Part shown: in pieces, positions 27,959-37,500 of the stretch
Layout of the letters: each line of letters starts with the position of its first letter
Position numbering within the stretch: the first letter of the stretch is position 1
Origin: Nitrospira sp. ND1
Lineage (GTDB): Bacteria > Nitrospirota > Nitrospiria > Nitrospirales > Nitrospiraceae
Length of the DNA stretch: 64,000 nucleotides
Direction: 5' to 3'
NCBI RefSeq assembly: GCF_900170025.1
Contig: NZ_FWEX01000006.1
Location: forward strand, 2,695,236-2,759,235
The notes under the pieces: model-generated
Told to the model about the DNA's origin: nothing
The model's database searches: none
What the model saw: only the letters and a program-made list of their open reading frames with translations
Program-made: the position numbers and the translations under genes

Positions 27959-30559
27959 ATGCGAGACACCCTTCCGACCGAACTCGAAACGAGTGCCGGC
28001 GATCCGCGCAAGGCCCTCCTGCAGGTTGCCGAGGCGATTTCTCTGCACAGGGATCTCCCGGCCCTGTTTCGAGATCTCGCACAACGGCTGCCCGCTGTCG
28101 CCCCGTTCGATTTCATCGGCCTGGTGCTGCACGATCCGGCGAAGCAGGTCATGAAGGTGCATGTGCTTGAAACGGTTGAGGCGCGGGGGGTAACGAACCG
28201 GCTGGACGGCATGGAAATCCCGATGGAGGAGTCCGCCAGCGGCTGGGTCTGGTCGCATCAGCAGCCGTTGATGATCCCGTCGCTGGCCGATGAAACGCGG
28301 TACAAGCCCGGGCTCGGCGCGCTCCGGAGCATCGGCGTGCAATCGCTCTGTTTCTGCCCCCTCACCACGGCGATGCGGCGTCTCGGCGCGATCGGATTCG
28401 GCAGTCTGAGAACCTCCGCGTTCGGTGACGCCGATGTGGAGTTTCTCAACCAGGTCGCCAAACTGGTCGCCGTCGCCGTGGACAATGTGCTGCATCACCA
28501 GGCCTTGAGCGACGAGCGCGATCGGCTGCAACTGCTGCTGGACGTGACAGAATCGATCGCCTCCCATCGTGACCTCACCCGACTGCTTGAGGACTTGGCC
28601 GGACGATTGCCCCAACTCGTGCCGTTCGATTTCATCAACGCGGTGCTCCATGATCCCGCGACAGACAAGATGCGCTTGTGGCTGCTGGTGACCTCGGAGC
28701 CCTCGACCCTTCGCCCCGGGCTCGAGACTCCCATCGAGGAATCGCCCGGCGGCTTGGTGTGGAAAACCCAGCAACCGCTGACGGTTCATGACGTTGCGCA
28801 GGAAGATCGCTTTCCCGGATTGATGACGCTGTTTCGCGAGAACGGGGTACGGGCGTTTTGTGTCGTGCCGCTCACGACGGCGCATCGCCGGTTGGGCGCC
28901 ATGGGGTTCGGCAGTCTCCAGCCGCGGGTCTATGAGAAACGTGAGATCGCCCTCATGCAGCAGGTGGCCAAGCAGGTGGCGGTGGCCCTGGACAATGCGC
29001 TCAACGGCGAGACGGCCTTGACTTATCAGGGGCAGTTGACGCGGGAACGCGATCGCCAGCGCCTGTTGCTCGAGGTCAATAATGCGGTGGTCTCTCACCT
29101 GGACCTGGATCAACTGTTTCCAGCGGTCAGCGCCTGTCTGCGTCGGGTGATTCAACACGATGGTTCCAGCCTGCTCCTCTGCAATGACGAGACAGGGCAA
29201 TGGCGCATCCACGTTCTGGATTTCGACCGAAACGAAAGCTTCATCGAAGAAGGACGGATCGAAGAGAGCCCACGCTCTCCCTCGTGCCAGGCGATCACGA
29301 CCGGCCAGGCGGCCGTGTTCGGTGAAGACGAGCTCAGGGAGATGGCAGAGTCTTCACCCATCGCACAGGAGCTCCTGGACTTTGGCGCCAAGTCGTTCTG
29401 CTCCTTACCGCTCCTGTCGCACAATCGCACCCTCGGAGCCTTGAACGTCTGTCGGCGCGGTGAGGGAGGCTTCAGCCAGGAGGACGTGCAGCTCCTGGCC
29501 CAAGTCGCGCAGCAAGTTGCGATTGCGGTGGAGAACGCGCTCGCGTTCCGGGAGATTGCCGCGCTCAAGGATAAGCTCGCCAAAGAAAAGGTCTATCTCG
29601 AGGAAGAAATTCAGACGGCGTACAACTTCGAGGAGATCGTCGGGGACAGTCGCGCCCTGAAGCAGGTGCTCAAACAGGTTCAGACCGTCGCGACCACCGA
29701 TTCCACCGTGCTGATACTCGGTGAAACGGGCAGCGGGAAGGAGTTGATCGCGAGGGCCTTGCACAATCTCAGCGATCGAAGGGAACGGACCTTCGTGAAA
29801 CTCAATTGTGCCGCGATTCCTACCGGGCTGCTGGAGAGCGAGCTGTTCGGGCACGAAAAGGGAGCCTTTACCGGGGCCATCGCGACGAAGATCGGGCGGT
29901 TCGAGTTGGCCGACGGCGGGACCATTTTCCTGGATGAAGTGGGGGAGATACCGTTGGAACTCCAGGTCAAGTTGCTGCGGGTGTTGCAGGAGCAGGAGTT
30001 CGAGCGGTTGGGCAGCACCAGAACCATTCGTGTCAACGTCCGGGTGATCGCCGCGACGAATCGGGATCTTGGCCAGATGGTGGAGGAGCAGAAGTTTCGC
30101 AGCGATCTCTACTATCGGCTGAAAGTGTTCCCGATGACCGTGCCGCCGTTGCGCGAACGGGCGGAGGATGTGCCCTTGCTGGTTCGCCATTTCGTCCAGA
30201 AGTTCGCCGCACGCATGAAGCGGCGGATCGAAACCGTTCCGGCTGAGGCCATGAAAGCGCTCCAGGCCTATTCCTGGCCCGGCAATGTGCGGGAGCTGGA
30301 AAATTACATCGAACGGGCGGTGATCCTGTCCTCCGGCTCGGAGCTGTTCGTCTCCACCGCTGAACTGAAACGCGCTGCCCCGGTGGGGAACGGATCAGCC
30401 ACGACGCTGGAGGACGCCGAGCGCGAGCACATTCTCAAGGCGCTGAGAGAGACGAACTGGGTCATCGGCGGCGACGCCGGGGCTGCGGCCCGCTTGGGGA
30501 TGAAGCGAACCACCCTCCAGTCCAAAATGCAGAAGCTCGGTATCACGCGCCCACGGTAG
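27959..30559 (+). CDS. Sigma-54-dependent transcriptional activator with three GAF domains
   Basis: An 866-aa FhlA/NorR-type enhancer-binding protein. Three tandem GAF sensory domains occupy about residues 15-175, 190-345 and 365-525. A coiled linker precedes the AAA+ domain with Walker A GETGSGKE near 587, the sigma-54-contacting GAFTGA near 637, Walker B TIFLDEVGE, and Arg fingers. A Fis-type helix-turn-helix ends the protein (AAARLGMKRTTLQSKMQKLG). The ATG at 27959 is chosen since residues from an upstream in-frame ATG are not protein-like. Its likely targets are next door: two units preceded by the same palindrome and by GG-N10-GC promoters. GAF ligands in relatives include formate and nitric oxide; the ligand here is unknown. 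Confidence 0.94.
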   Translation: MRDTLPTELETSAGDPRKALLQVAEAISLHRDLPALFRDLAQRLPAVAPFDFIGLVLHDPAKQVMKVHVLETVEARGVTNRLDGMEIPMEESASGWVWSHQQPLMIPSLADETRYKPGLGALRSIGVQSLCFCPLTTAMRRLGAIGFGSLRTSAFGDADVEFLNQVAKLVAVAVDNVLHHQALSDERDRLQLLLDVTESIASHRDLTRLLEDLAGRLPQLVPFDFINAVLHDPATDKMRLWLLVTSEPSTLRPGLETPIEESPGGLVWKTQQPLTVHDVAQEDRFPGLMTLFRENGVRAFCVVPLTTAHRRLGAMGFGSLQPRVYEKREIALMQQVAKQVAVALDNALNGETALTYQGQLTRERDRQRLLLEVNNAVVSHLDLDQLFPAVSACLRRVIQHDGSSLLLCNDETGQWRIHVLDFDRNESFIEEGRIEESPRSPSCQAITTGQAAVFGEDELREMAESSPIAQELLDFGAKSFCSLPLLSHNRTLGALNVCRRGEGGFSQEDVQLLAQVAQQVAIAVENALAFREIAALKDKLAKEKVYLEEEIQTAYNFEEIVGDSRALKQVLKQVQTVATTDSTVLILGETGSGKELIARALHNLSDRRERTFVKLNCAAIPTGLLESELFGHEKGAFTGAIATKIGRFELADGGTIFLDEVGEIPLELQVKLLRVLQEQEFERLGSTRTIRVNVRVIAATNRDLGQMVEEQKFRSDLYYRLKVFPMTVPPLRERAEDVPLLVRHFVQKFAARMKRRIETVPAEAMKALQAYSWPGNVRELENYIERAVILSSGSELFVSTAELKRAAPVGNGSATTLEDAEREHILKALRETNWVIGGDAGAAARLGMKRTTLQSKMQKLGITRPR

Positions 30560-30576
30560 CGCCGATCTTTCGACAG

Positions 30577-30594
30577 CTGCCGACATCTCGGCAG
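30577..30594. promoter_or_regulatory. 18-bp palindrome, candidate upstream activator site 1
   Basis: CTGCCGACATCTCGGCAG is a perfect 7-bp inverted repeat with a 4-bp centre, starting 18 bp after the activator gene's stop codon. The same length and arm sequence recurs at 33164-33181. Its centre lies about 118 bp upstream of the GG of a sigma-54 promoter candidate, a normal enhancer distance. It could alternatively act as the hairpin of a terminator, but no T-run follows. Confidence 0.55.
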
Positions 30595-30701
30595 TCACTC
30601 CTTCGGCACCGCATTCTCATTGTCTTCGACACCGTCGCTCCTCACTGCGTAACTCCCCGTCCTGCAAGCAGTCTCTCTGCAAGTCACGAGTTCCACATCG
30701 C

Positions 30702-30717
30702 TGGAACGGTCCATGCT
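30702..30717 (+). promoter_or_regulatory. Candidate sigma-54 promoter 1
   Basis: TGGAACGGTCCATGCT fits the sigma-54 pattern TGGCAC-N5-TTGC(A/T) with exact GG-N10-GC spacing (GG 30703-30704, GC 30715-30716). It is about 64 bp upstream of the CxxC mini-protein start codon. The rest of the 221-bp gap (30560-30780) contains only palindrome 1. Confidence 0.5.
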
Positions 30718-30780
30718 TTCTCCGACTGATATCCGAGCATGACCGCAGTCTTCATTTCAATGCGATGAGAGGAGCGTCCC

Positions 30781-31071
30781 ATGTCATCCATAAAGAACCG
30801 ACGGTTCGTCTCCATGGCTACTGCTGCAACGTCGAGTCGGGCGAACTGCCGCCACGGACAGGCCGATCGAGTCGCGGGACCGGTTCGCACCGTGGTCGAC
30901 GACAGTGGATCACTGGCAATCACCGCTTGGACTTGCGCCGCTTGCGGCAACCTCATTGAGGAACTTCATCTCCTCTCGCGGGATGGGACGGCTCGGCCCT
31001 ATCCAATTCGCCATGCCGTTGTTCCCCGGGTCCAAACCAGGCGGCTTGCTGCCTTGCCGGTCTGGAGGTAA
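30781..31071 (+). CDS. Small CxxC protein, first gene of sigma-54 unit 1
   Basis: A 96-aa ORF with GAGAGGAG ahead of the ATG. The C-terminal half contains ITAWTCAACGNLIEELHLLS, a single CxxC knuckle with a following acidic/hydrophobic helix, a style seen in other mini-proteins of this genome such as the zinc-ribbon protein at 59793-60038. The N-terminal half is basic and low in information, so the true start may be the internal Met at codon 12. Function is unknown; a metal- or redox-responsive role is suggested only by the cysteines and the regulatory context. Confidence 0.5.
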   Translation: MSSIKNRRFVSMATAATSSRANCRHGQADRVAGPVRTVVDDSGSLAITAWTCAACGNLIEELHLLSRDGTARPYPIRHAVVPRVQTRRLAALPVWR

Positions 31072-31132
31072 GCCGCGGGTATGGTCATAACGAGAAGCAC
31101 GGTTGTCGAGAGAGGGAGATTGGGGTGACGTG

Positions 31133-32089
31133 ATGGAATCCTTAACGAACATGTTGGCTCAGCACGGAGCACTCGTCTTGTTCGCCGTTGTGTTTGCCGA
31201 GCAAGTCGGACTGCCCTTCCCGGCGCTGCCGCTCCTGGTGGCGGGAGGGGTGTTGGTCGGCACCGGCCATCTGGCCTGGAGCAGTGCGCTCGGCGCGGCG
31301 ATCCTCGCCACGCTGATGGCGGACGCGATCTGGTATCTGGCGGGACAATGGCGCGGACGTCCCGTCCTCAGTCTGCTCTGCCGGATCGCGTTGGAACCGG
31401 ATGCCTGCGTCCGGCGCACGGAGGACTTTTTTCTGCGTCACGGACCGAAGTCGTTGATCGTGGCGAAATTCATTCCCGGGTTGAGTACGATCGCCCCTCC
31501 GCTCGCCGGCATCGTCGGGCTGAGTGTGCCCCTGTTCCTGCTCTATGACACCCTTGGTGCGTTGTTATGGGCGGGATCTGGATTGGAGTTTGGCTATGCG
31601 TTCAGCGGTCAGATCGAGCAGGCCTTCGCCTATTCGGAGCAGGTGATGCCTGCCTTGCTGCTCACAATGGTGTTTCTGCTGGCCGGCTTCGTATCCCTTA
31701 AAGCCTGGCATCGGCACCGGCAGCTTCGCCTGGTGCCGCGCATGACGGTGGCAGAGCTCGCGGAGAAGCTGACGGCGGCTGAACCGCCGGTGCTGATCGA
31801 TGTCCGACCGCGCGCGAGGGCGGAGGCGGAACCGGGCATTCCCACGGCGGTGCTGATGTCGTTGGATGAATTGGCCCGGCGTTATCAGGAATTCCCGCGC
31901 CATCGCGACGTGGTCGTCTACTGCGGGTGTCCGGCGGATGTGGCCAGCGCTCAAGGTGCGCTCCTTTTACAGAAGAAGGGGTTCACTCGCGTGTGGCCGC
32001 TGGCCGGTGGCATCGAGGCCTGGCGGGCAACTGTGACTCAGAACGCAGTTACGGAGAGGGCTCTTGAACGCCAGACTGTTGCAGCCTGA
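31133..32089 (+). CDS. DedA-family membrane protein fused to a rhodanese domain
   Basis: A 318-aa fusion. Residues 1-205 are a DedA (SNARE-associated) transporter-like module with five or six TM segments, the entry motif AEQVGLPFPALPLLVAGG and the conserved KFIPGLSTIAPPLAG. Residues about 215-310 form a rhodanese domain (PVLIDVRPRARAEAEPGIPTA) with active-site loop YCGCPAD on the predicted cytoplasmic side. DedA proteins move lipids or protons across the inner membrane; rhodaneses carry persulfide. The ATG at 31133 is used, as the ten codons before it have no ribosome-binding site. It is second in sigma-54 unit 1. Confidence 0.9.
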   Translation: MESLTNMLAQHGALVLFAVVFAEQVGLPFPALPLLVAGGVLVGTGHLAWSSALGAAILATLMADAIWYLAGQWRGRPVLSLLCRIALEPDACVRRTEDFFLRHGPKSLIVAKFIPGLSTIAPPLAGIVGLSVPLFLLYDTLGALLWAGSGLEFGYAFSGQIEQAFAYSEQVMPALLLTMVFLLAGFVSLKAWHRHRQLRLVPRMTVAELAEKLTAAEPPVLIDVRPRARAEAEPGIPTAVLMSLDELARRYQEFPRHRDVVVYCGCPADVASAQGALLLQKKGFTRVWPLAGGIEAWRATVTQNAVTERALERQTVAA

Positions 32090-32131
32090 CCGGTGGAATG
32101 ACAGGCTGACAACAGGTTCAGGGAGGTGAAG

Positions 32132-33118
32132 ATGGAATTGAAAATACCGACCCCGGAACAGGCCTATTGGGGACTGCGCGCGATGAAAACCGTGGCCCTG
32201 GCCGACGGCACGCTCGACGATTCCGAACGGCAGGTGATGGAAGCGGTCCAGCGGGTGTTCGGCACGCATCATCAGACGGAAGAACTGGAACCGATTACTC
32301 CGGAAGAGTTGGCCGCGGCGCTTCCCGATCCGCAAATCAGACGTCAGTTGGTCAACGGGCTGGTCGTGATGTCGCTGATCGATCGTGAGGTCAGTCCTCG
32401 GGAGGCCGAACTGGTCGAACGATTTGCTGCGGCCCTCCAGGTCACGGCGCCCGAGGTCACGAATCTTCGTCATGTCGTCAAGCGAGAGTTGTTTCATTTG
32501 CGTCTCGACCTAGCCCGGCGCTTCTGGCTCAGGGAAAAGGTGGCCGAGATTTGGAAGCAGGAAGGACTGCGGGGGCTCGCAAAATTCGCTGCCGGCATGA
32601 TCGGCAAGTATGAAGATGCGACCGTCGCAGCTCGTTACCAGGCCTTGGAGCAGTATCCGGCCGGGTCGTTGGGGAGGAGTTACTGGGAATATTGCCGGAA
32701 GAACGGCTTCGCGTTCCCGGGAGAGAAAGGGGGCGCGCCCGAATCCATTCTGTTTCACGATTGTGCCCACATCTTGTCCGGCTACGGCACGGCGCCCGAG
32801 GAGGAAGTTCAAGTGGCCTGCTTCAGTGCAGGCTTTCAACGGCGTGATCCGTTCCTCTTCGTGTTTTTTGTGTTGCTCCAGTTTCACGTCGGTATCCGTA
32901 TGACGCCGATTACTGCGGCCAGAACCGGGTTCTTCGATCCGGAGAGGGCCTTGATCGCCATGCGTCGCGGCGCGGCGATGAATGTGGATCTCAACCATGG
33001 CTGGGACTATTGGCCGGTGATGGGTGAACAGGTTGAGGAGCTACGGCGTCGATACAACATTCTGCCTATCGAGGCGTTCCGCACGAGGGCTGAGAGTGAA
33101 TCGGAGCAGGTACGCTGA
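32132..33118 (+). CDS. TerB-like domain joined to a Coq4-like domain
   Basis: 328 aa from the ATG at 32132 (GGGAGGTG upstream). Residues about 5-130 resemble the helical TerB/tellurite-resistance domain (TVALADGTLDDSERQVMEAV and SLIDREVSPREAELVERFA). Residues about 165-320 resemble Coq4: YPAGSLGRSYWEYC and FHDCAHILSGYGTAPEEE, where HDCAH plus 11 residues plus Glu reproduces the HDxxHx(11)E metal motif. Coq4 acts in ubiquinone biosynthesis as a decarboxylase/hydroxylase. A quinone-related stress role is a guess. It is the last gene of sigma-54 unit 1. Confidence 0.72.
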   Translation: MELKIPTPEQAYWGLRAMKTVALADGTLDDSERQVMEAVQRVFGTHHQTEELEPITPEELAAALPDPQIRRQLVNGLVVMSLIDREVSPREAELVERFAAALQVTAPEVTNLRHVVKRELFHLRLDLARRFWLREKVAEIWKQEGLRGLAKFAAGMIGKYEDATVAARYQALEQYPAGSLGRSYWEYCRKNGFAFPGEKGGAPESILFHDCAHILSGYGTAPEEEVQVACFSAGFQRRDPFLFVFFVLLQFHVGIRMTPITAARTGFFDPERALIAMRRGAAMNVDLNHGWDYWPVMGEQVEELRRRYNILPIEAFRTRAESESEQVR

Positions 33119-33163
33119 CATCAGACGACCCCTCAGTCTGCAAGTTTGTGAGTCGGTTGGACG

Positions 33164-33181
33164 CTGCCGTTATTTCGGCAG
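33164..33181. promoter_or_regulatory. 18-bp palindrome, candidate upstream activator site 2
   Basis: CTGCCGTTATTTCGGCAG has a perfect 6-bp inverted repeat. It matches site 1 (30577-30594) at 14 of 18 positions, including both arms and the central spacing. It is followed at once by a smaller hairpin TGCC-GAAT-GGCA (33183-33194). Its centre is about 135 bp upstream of the GG of sigma-54 promoter candidate 2. Confidence 0.55.
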
Positions 33182-33305
33182 ATGCCGAATGGCAGGCAGG
33201 CGGACTTCGTCATCCACCTCAGCCATGAACGAAGCACGGGCGGACGGGAGAATATTTTCCCCATTCGAATGCGCACTTAGATTGGAATGCGTCCGATGGC
33301 GAGAC

Positions 33306-33321
33306 AGGAACAGTCGTTGCT
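33306..33321 (+). promoter_or_regulatory. Candidate sigma-54 promoter 2
   Basis: AGGAACAGTCGTTGCT gives GG-N10-GC spacing (GG 33307-33308, GC 33319-33320) with a full TTGCT -12 element. It lies about 80 bp upstream of the RND adaptor gene. Nothing else is recognisable in the 281-bp gap 33119-33399. Confidence 0.5.
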
Positions 33322-33399
33322 ATTTGCAGAGGAACAAATTCTTGTGATGGAACGGGAGAGTCTCATGTCCATCTGCAACCTGCCGGGAGGGCAACTGTC

Positions 33400-34524
33400 A
33401 TGAATCGTCGAAGTTGGATCGGGTCTTCGTTGCTGCTCCTGACCGTGGCGGCGGCCGGTGTGGGCCTGGCTGCGTGGAAGTACGGCAGCATCCAAGCGAA
33501 TGCGGCGGCCTCGGCGAACCAGCCCGAACCGATGGAATCGGTGTCGGTCTCTGTCGCCAGGGATGTCGAGCATCATCAGACGGCCACTTCTATCGGCACC
33601 GTGCTGGCGTTGCGCTCGATCACGCTGCGAAACGAACTGGCCGGCACCGTCAGCCAGGTCAAGTTTGTGCCCGGCCAGACGGTCGAGGCCGGGGCCGTGC
33701 TCGTGGCGCTCGATGTGTCGGTGGAAGAAGCGGACTTGCGGGCCCAACAGGCCCAGGCGGTTCTGGCGAAGACCGTGCTGGATCGTCGGCGGGCGTTGAC
33801 CCAAGACCAAGCCGCGGCTCAGGAGGAAGTCGATCGGGCCCGCGCAGACCTCGATGTCGCGCATGCCCAGATGGCGCGCACGAAGGCCTTGATCGCCCGC
33901 AAGACGATCCGTGCCCCGTTCCGCGCCCGTGCGGGATTGGCCGATGTGCATCCCGGGCAATATCTCAACGAAGGCACGCAACTGACGACGTTGCAGGGCA
34001 TCGATGAGGCGGTCCATGTGGACTTTGCGGTTCCGCAGCACGTCGCGCTCGGATTGCGGCAAGGGGCGACCGTCGAGGTCTTCACCGGTGACTCCTCCCC
34101 GGTGGCCGCCAGGATTGTGGCGATCGATGCCCGCATCGACCCCGCCACGCGCAACACCATGGTACGTGCCAGGGTCGAGCATTCCGCCAACATGCCGGCT
34201 CCCGGAGCGGCCGTGCGGATCAGGGTGCCGGTGGGATTGGCGCGCAAGGCTGTGGCGGTTCCGGTGAATGCGTTGAAAAAGGGTCCGGGTGGCGATCAGG
34301 TATTTGTCATCGAGCCGGACCGCGAGAATAAACAGCGTGCGCATGTGCGCCAGGTCGAAAGCGGGACGATGCTCGGTGACGACATCGTCATCTATAGCGG
34401 TCTGAACGCCGGCGAGCGGGTGGCCGCGTCTGGGGCGTTCAAGTTGCGTGACGGCGTGCTCGTCGTCGCCGCCGGCGAGCCGGCGCGTACACCGGAACCG
34501 GAACACCTTCTCAGCCAACAGTAA
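33400..34524 (+). CDS. RND efflux periplasmic adaptor subunit (system 1)
   Basis: A 374-aa membrane-fusion protein with an N-terminal signal anchor (SLLLLTVAAAGVGLAAW). The order is classic: beta-barrel/lipoyl halves (LRNELAGTVSQVKFVPGQTV and TIRAPFRARAGLADVHPGQY) flanking a short alpha-hairpin with QAQAVLAKTVLDRRRA, then barrel and membrane-proximal domains. It bridges the inner-membrane permease encoded 17 bp downstream and the outer-membrane factor further on. First gene of sigma-54 unit 2. Confidence 0.93.
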   Translation: MNRRSWIGSSLLLLTVAAAGVGLAAWKYGSIQANAAASANQPEPMESVSVSVARDVEHHQTATSIGTVLALRSITLRNELAGTVSQVKFVPGQTVEAGAVLVALDVSVEEADLRAQQAQAVLAKTVLDRRRALTQDQAAAQEEVDRARADLDVAHAQMARTKALIARKTIRAPFRARAGLADVHPGQYLNEGTQLTTLQGIDEAVHVDFAVPQHVALGLRQGATVEVFTGDSSPVAARIVAIDARIDPATRNTMVRARVEHSANMPAPGAAVRIRVPVGLARKAVAVPVNALKKGPGGDQVFVIEPDRENKQRAHVRQVESGTMLGDDIVIYSGLNAGERVAASGAFKLRDGVLVVAAGEPARTPEPEHLLSQQ

Positions 34525-34541
34525 GTCAGGGGAGCAGGCCC

Positions 34542-37500
34542 ATGCGTTCATTTACCGACATCTTCATCAAGCACCCCGTGCTGGCCGTGGTCGTGAACCT
34601 CGTGATCGTCCTCGTGGGCTGGCGGGCGCTGACGACGCTGCCGGTGCAACAGTATCCGAAGATCGAGAGCTCCTCGATCATCATCACGACGGTCTATTAT
34701 GGAGCCGCGGCAGAGACGGTGCGGGGATTCCTCACCACGCCGATCGAGCGAGTCGTGTCGGCGATCAGCGGGGTGGATTATCTCGAATCCACGAGTCGCG
34801 CCGGCGTCAGCACCGTGACGGTGCATTTGAAGCTGAACCACAACAGCACGGCGGCACTCGCTGAAGTGACGGCGCGGTTGCAACAGGTCCGGTCGGAGCT
34901 GCCGGCTGAGGCGGAACCTCCGGCGGTGGAAGTGCAGCGTGCCGACCGCCCCTATGCGTCGTTTTATCTCAGTTTCACGTCTCCGGAGCGGACCGTGCCG
35001 GCGCTGACGGATTGGCTGTTGCGAACCCTGCAGCCGCAACTGGCCACCTTGACCGGGGTGCAGCGGGTCACCATTGAAGGTGGACGGCAGATCGCCATGC
35101 GCGTGTGGATCGATCCCGATCGTCTCGCGGCCTACAACCTCTCTCCCGGCGATGTGCAGGCCGCGTTGCGGCGCAACAATTACCTGGCCGCCGTCGGCCG
35201 GACCAAGGGCAACCTTGTGCAGGTCAATCTGCTCGCCAATACGGACCTGCGTTCCGTGAACGAGTTTCAGGAACTCATCGTGGCGGACCGTGGCGGCGCC
35301 ATCGTGCGGCTCCGGGATGTGGCGCGAGTGGAAAACGGCGCTGAAGAAGCGGAGATGGTGGCGAAGTACAACCGCCTGGAGGGGGTGTACCTCGGGGTCT
35401 GGCCGCTGGTCGGCTCCAACGAGATTGAAGTGGCACACCGGTTGCGGGAAGAAATGGATCGTATCCGGCCGACCCTGCCGAAAGATATCGACATGCAGTT
35501 GGTCTGGGACGGCACCATGTTCATGGAAAGCGCCTTGACGGAGATTACCAAGACGCTGGGCGAAACGATTCTGATCGTGGCCACGGTGGTTTTCCTGTTC
35601 ATGGGATCGATCAGGACCGCACTGGTCCCGCTGGTCGCCATGCCGGTGTCGCTGATCGGGGCCGCCATCTTCATGTATGCGTTTGGCTTCAGCCTGAATC
35701 TGTTGACGATTCTGGCGATCGTGTTGTCGGTGGGATTGGTGGTGGACGATGCGATCGTTGTCGTGGAGAACGTCGAACGGCATGTGCGCGAAGGAAAGTC
35801 GCGGATTCAAGCGGCGTTGATCGGCTCGCGCGAATTGGTCGGGCCCATCATCGCCATGACCATTACCCTGGCCGCAGTTTATGCTCCGATCGGTTTTCAG
35901 GGAGGTCTGACCGGCTCGCTGTTTCTGGAGTTTGCCATCACCCTGGCCGCCGCAGTCGTGCTGTCCGGCGTCGTGGCGATCACGCTCTCGCCGGTCATGA
36001 GCTCGCGGTTTGTCCACCCGGAGGGGAAGGAGGGCAAGTTGACCCGTCTGGTCAATCGCGGGTTCGATGTGACCCGGGCGTTCTACGGGCGGTTGCTCGA
36101 CGGTGCGTTGGAGATGCGCTGGGCGATCGTTGCGGCATCGCTGCTGATCATGGTGGCGGCCGTTCCGCTGTATCTCTTTTCACGGCAGGAATTGGCGCCT
36201 GTGGAGGATCAAAGTCATATCAGTCTTTTTTTGGAGGCCTCGCCGGACTCGACGGTCGCCGCCACCAACAGTGACTCGCTGAAAGTGGTCGAAGCGATCC
36301 GGGCGTTTCCGGAAGCCCGCTTCATGTGGTCGTTGACCTCGTCGTGGGGCGGCTTCGGCGGCCTGGTGGCCAAGGACTGGCGGGAACGGACGCGCTCGAC
36401 CGAGTTGATGTACGGCGAAGTCTTCGGAGCCGTGTCGCAGATCCCCGGTCTGCGGGTGTTCCCGCGCCTTGATCCGCCATTGCCGACGCCCGGGCAATAT
36501 GATGTGGAACTGCTCCTGGCGAGTGAAGTGCCTGCCGAGCAGCTGTTGGAAATGACCGCCGCGGTCCTGGGTGCCGGTTGGCAGAGCGGCAAGTTCCTGT
36601 ATGTCGACACCGACCTGAAGATTGATTTGCCTGAAGCGCGGGTCGTGCTCGATCGCGAGCGACTCGCCGACCTGGGCTTCGATCTGGCCGGGGTCGGTCA
36701 GGAACTGGGGACGCTGCTCGGCGGGGCCTATGTGAATCGGTTCAATTTTTACGACCGCAGTTACAAGGTCATTCCTCAAATCGGCGACAAGGATCGCGCG
36801 ACGTTGGACCCGCTGCTCGATCTCAAGATCAAGACACCAAGCGGCCAGCTGGTGCCGGTCTCGACGTTTACGCATATTGAGACGAGTACTGCGCCGCGGA
36901 CGCTGAACCGTTTCCAACAACGTAATGCGGTGCGGATCTTCGGCGGGGTGAAGCCCGGGGTGACGAAGGAGGAAGGGCTGCGTGTTCTGGAAACTGCGGC
37001 GGCCTCGGCCGTCGGTCCACGGGTGGCGCTCGATTTTGCGGGAGAATCGCGCCAGATCCGCCACGAAGGTTCGGCCTTGACGGTGACACTGGGCTTTGCG
37101 GTGGTGCTGATTTACCTCGTGCTCGCGGCTCAGTTCAAAAGTTTTCGGGACCCGCTGATCGTCCTGCTGGGCTCCGTGCCGCTGGCGATCTCAGGCGCGC
37201 TGGTGTTCAGTTTCCTCGACCTGACGACGATCAACATCTATTCGCAGGTCGGGTTGATTACACTGGTGGGGCTGATTGCGAAGAACGGCATTTTGATCGT
37301 GGAGTTCGCGAATACTCTGCAGGAACGAGGGCTGTCGAAGACGGCCGCCCTGCGCGAAGCATCCCTGACGCGATTGCGCCCGGTCCTGATGACCTCGGCC
37401 GCCACGGTCTTCGGGCACCTCCCGCTGGTGCTCGTTTCGGGACCCGGCGCCGCGGCCCGCAACAGCATCGGCATGGTGTTGGTCACGGGGATGACGGTCG

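Noticed and set aside
34548-36017. 489-codon minus-strand frame opposite RND permease 1
   Set aside because: Shadow of a conserved transporter; Asp/His/Arg/Gln-rich low-information translation.
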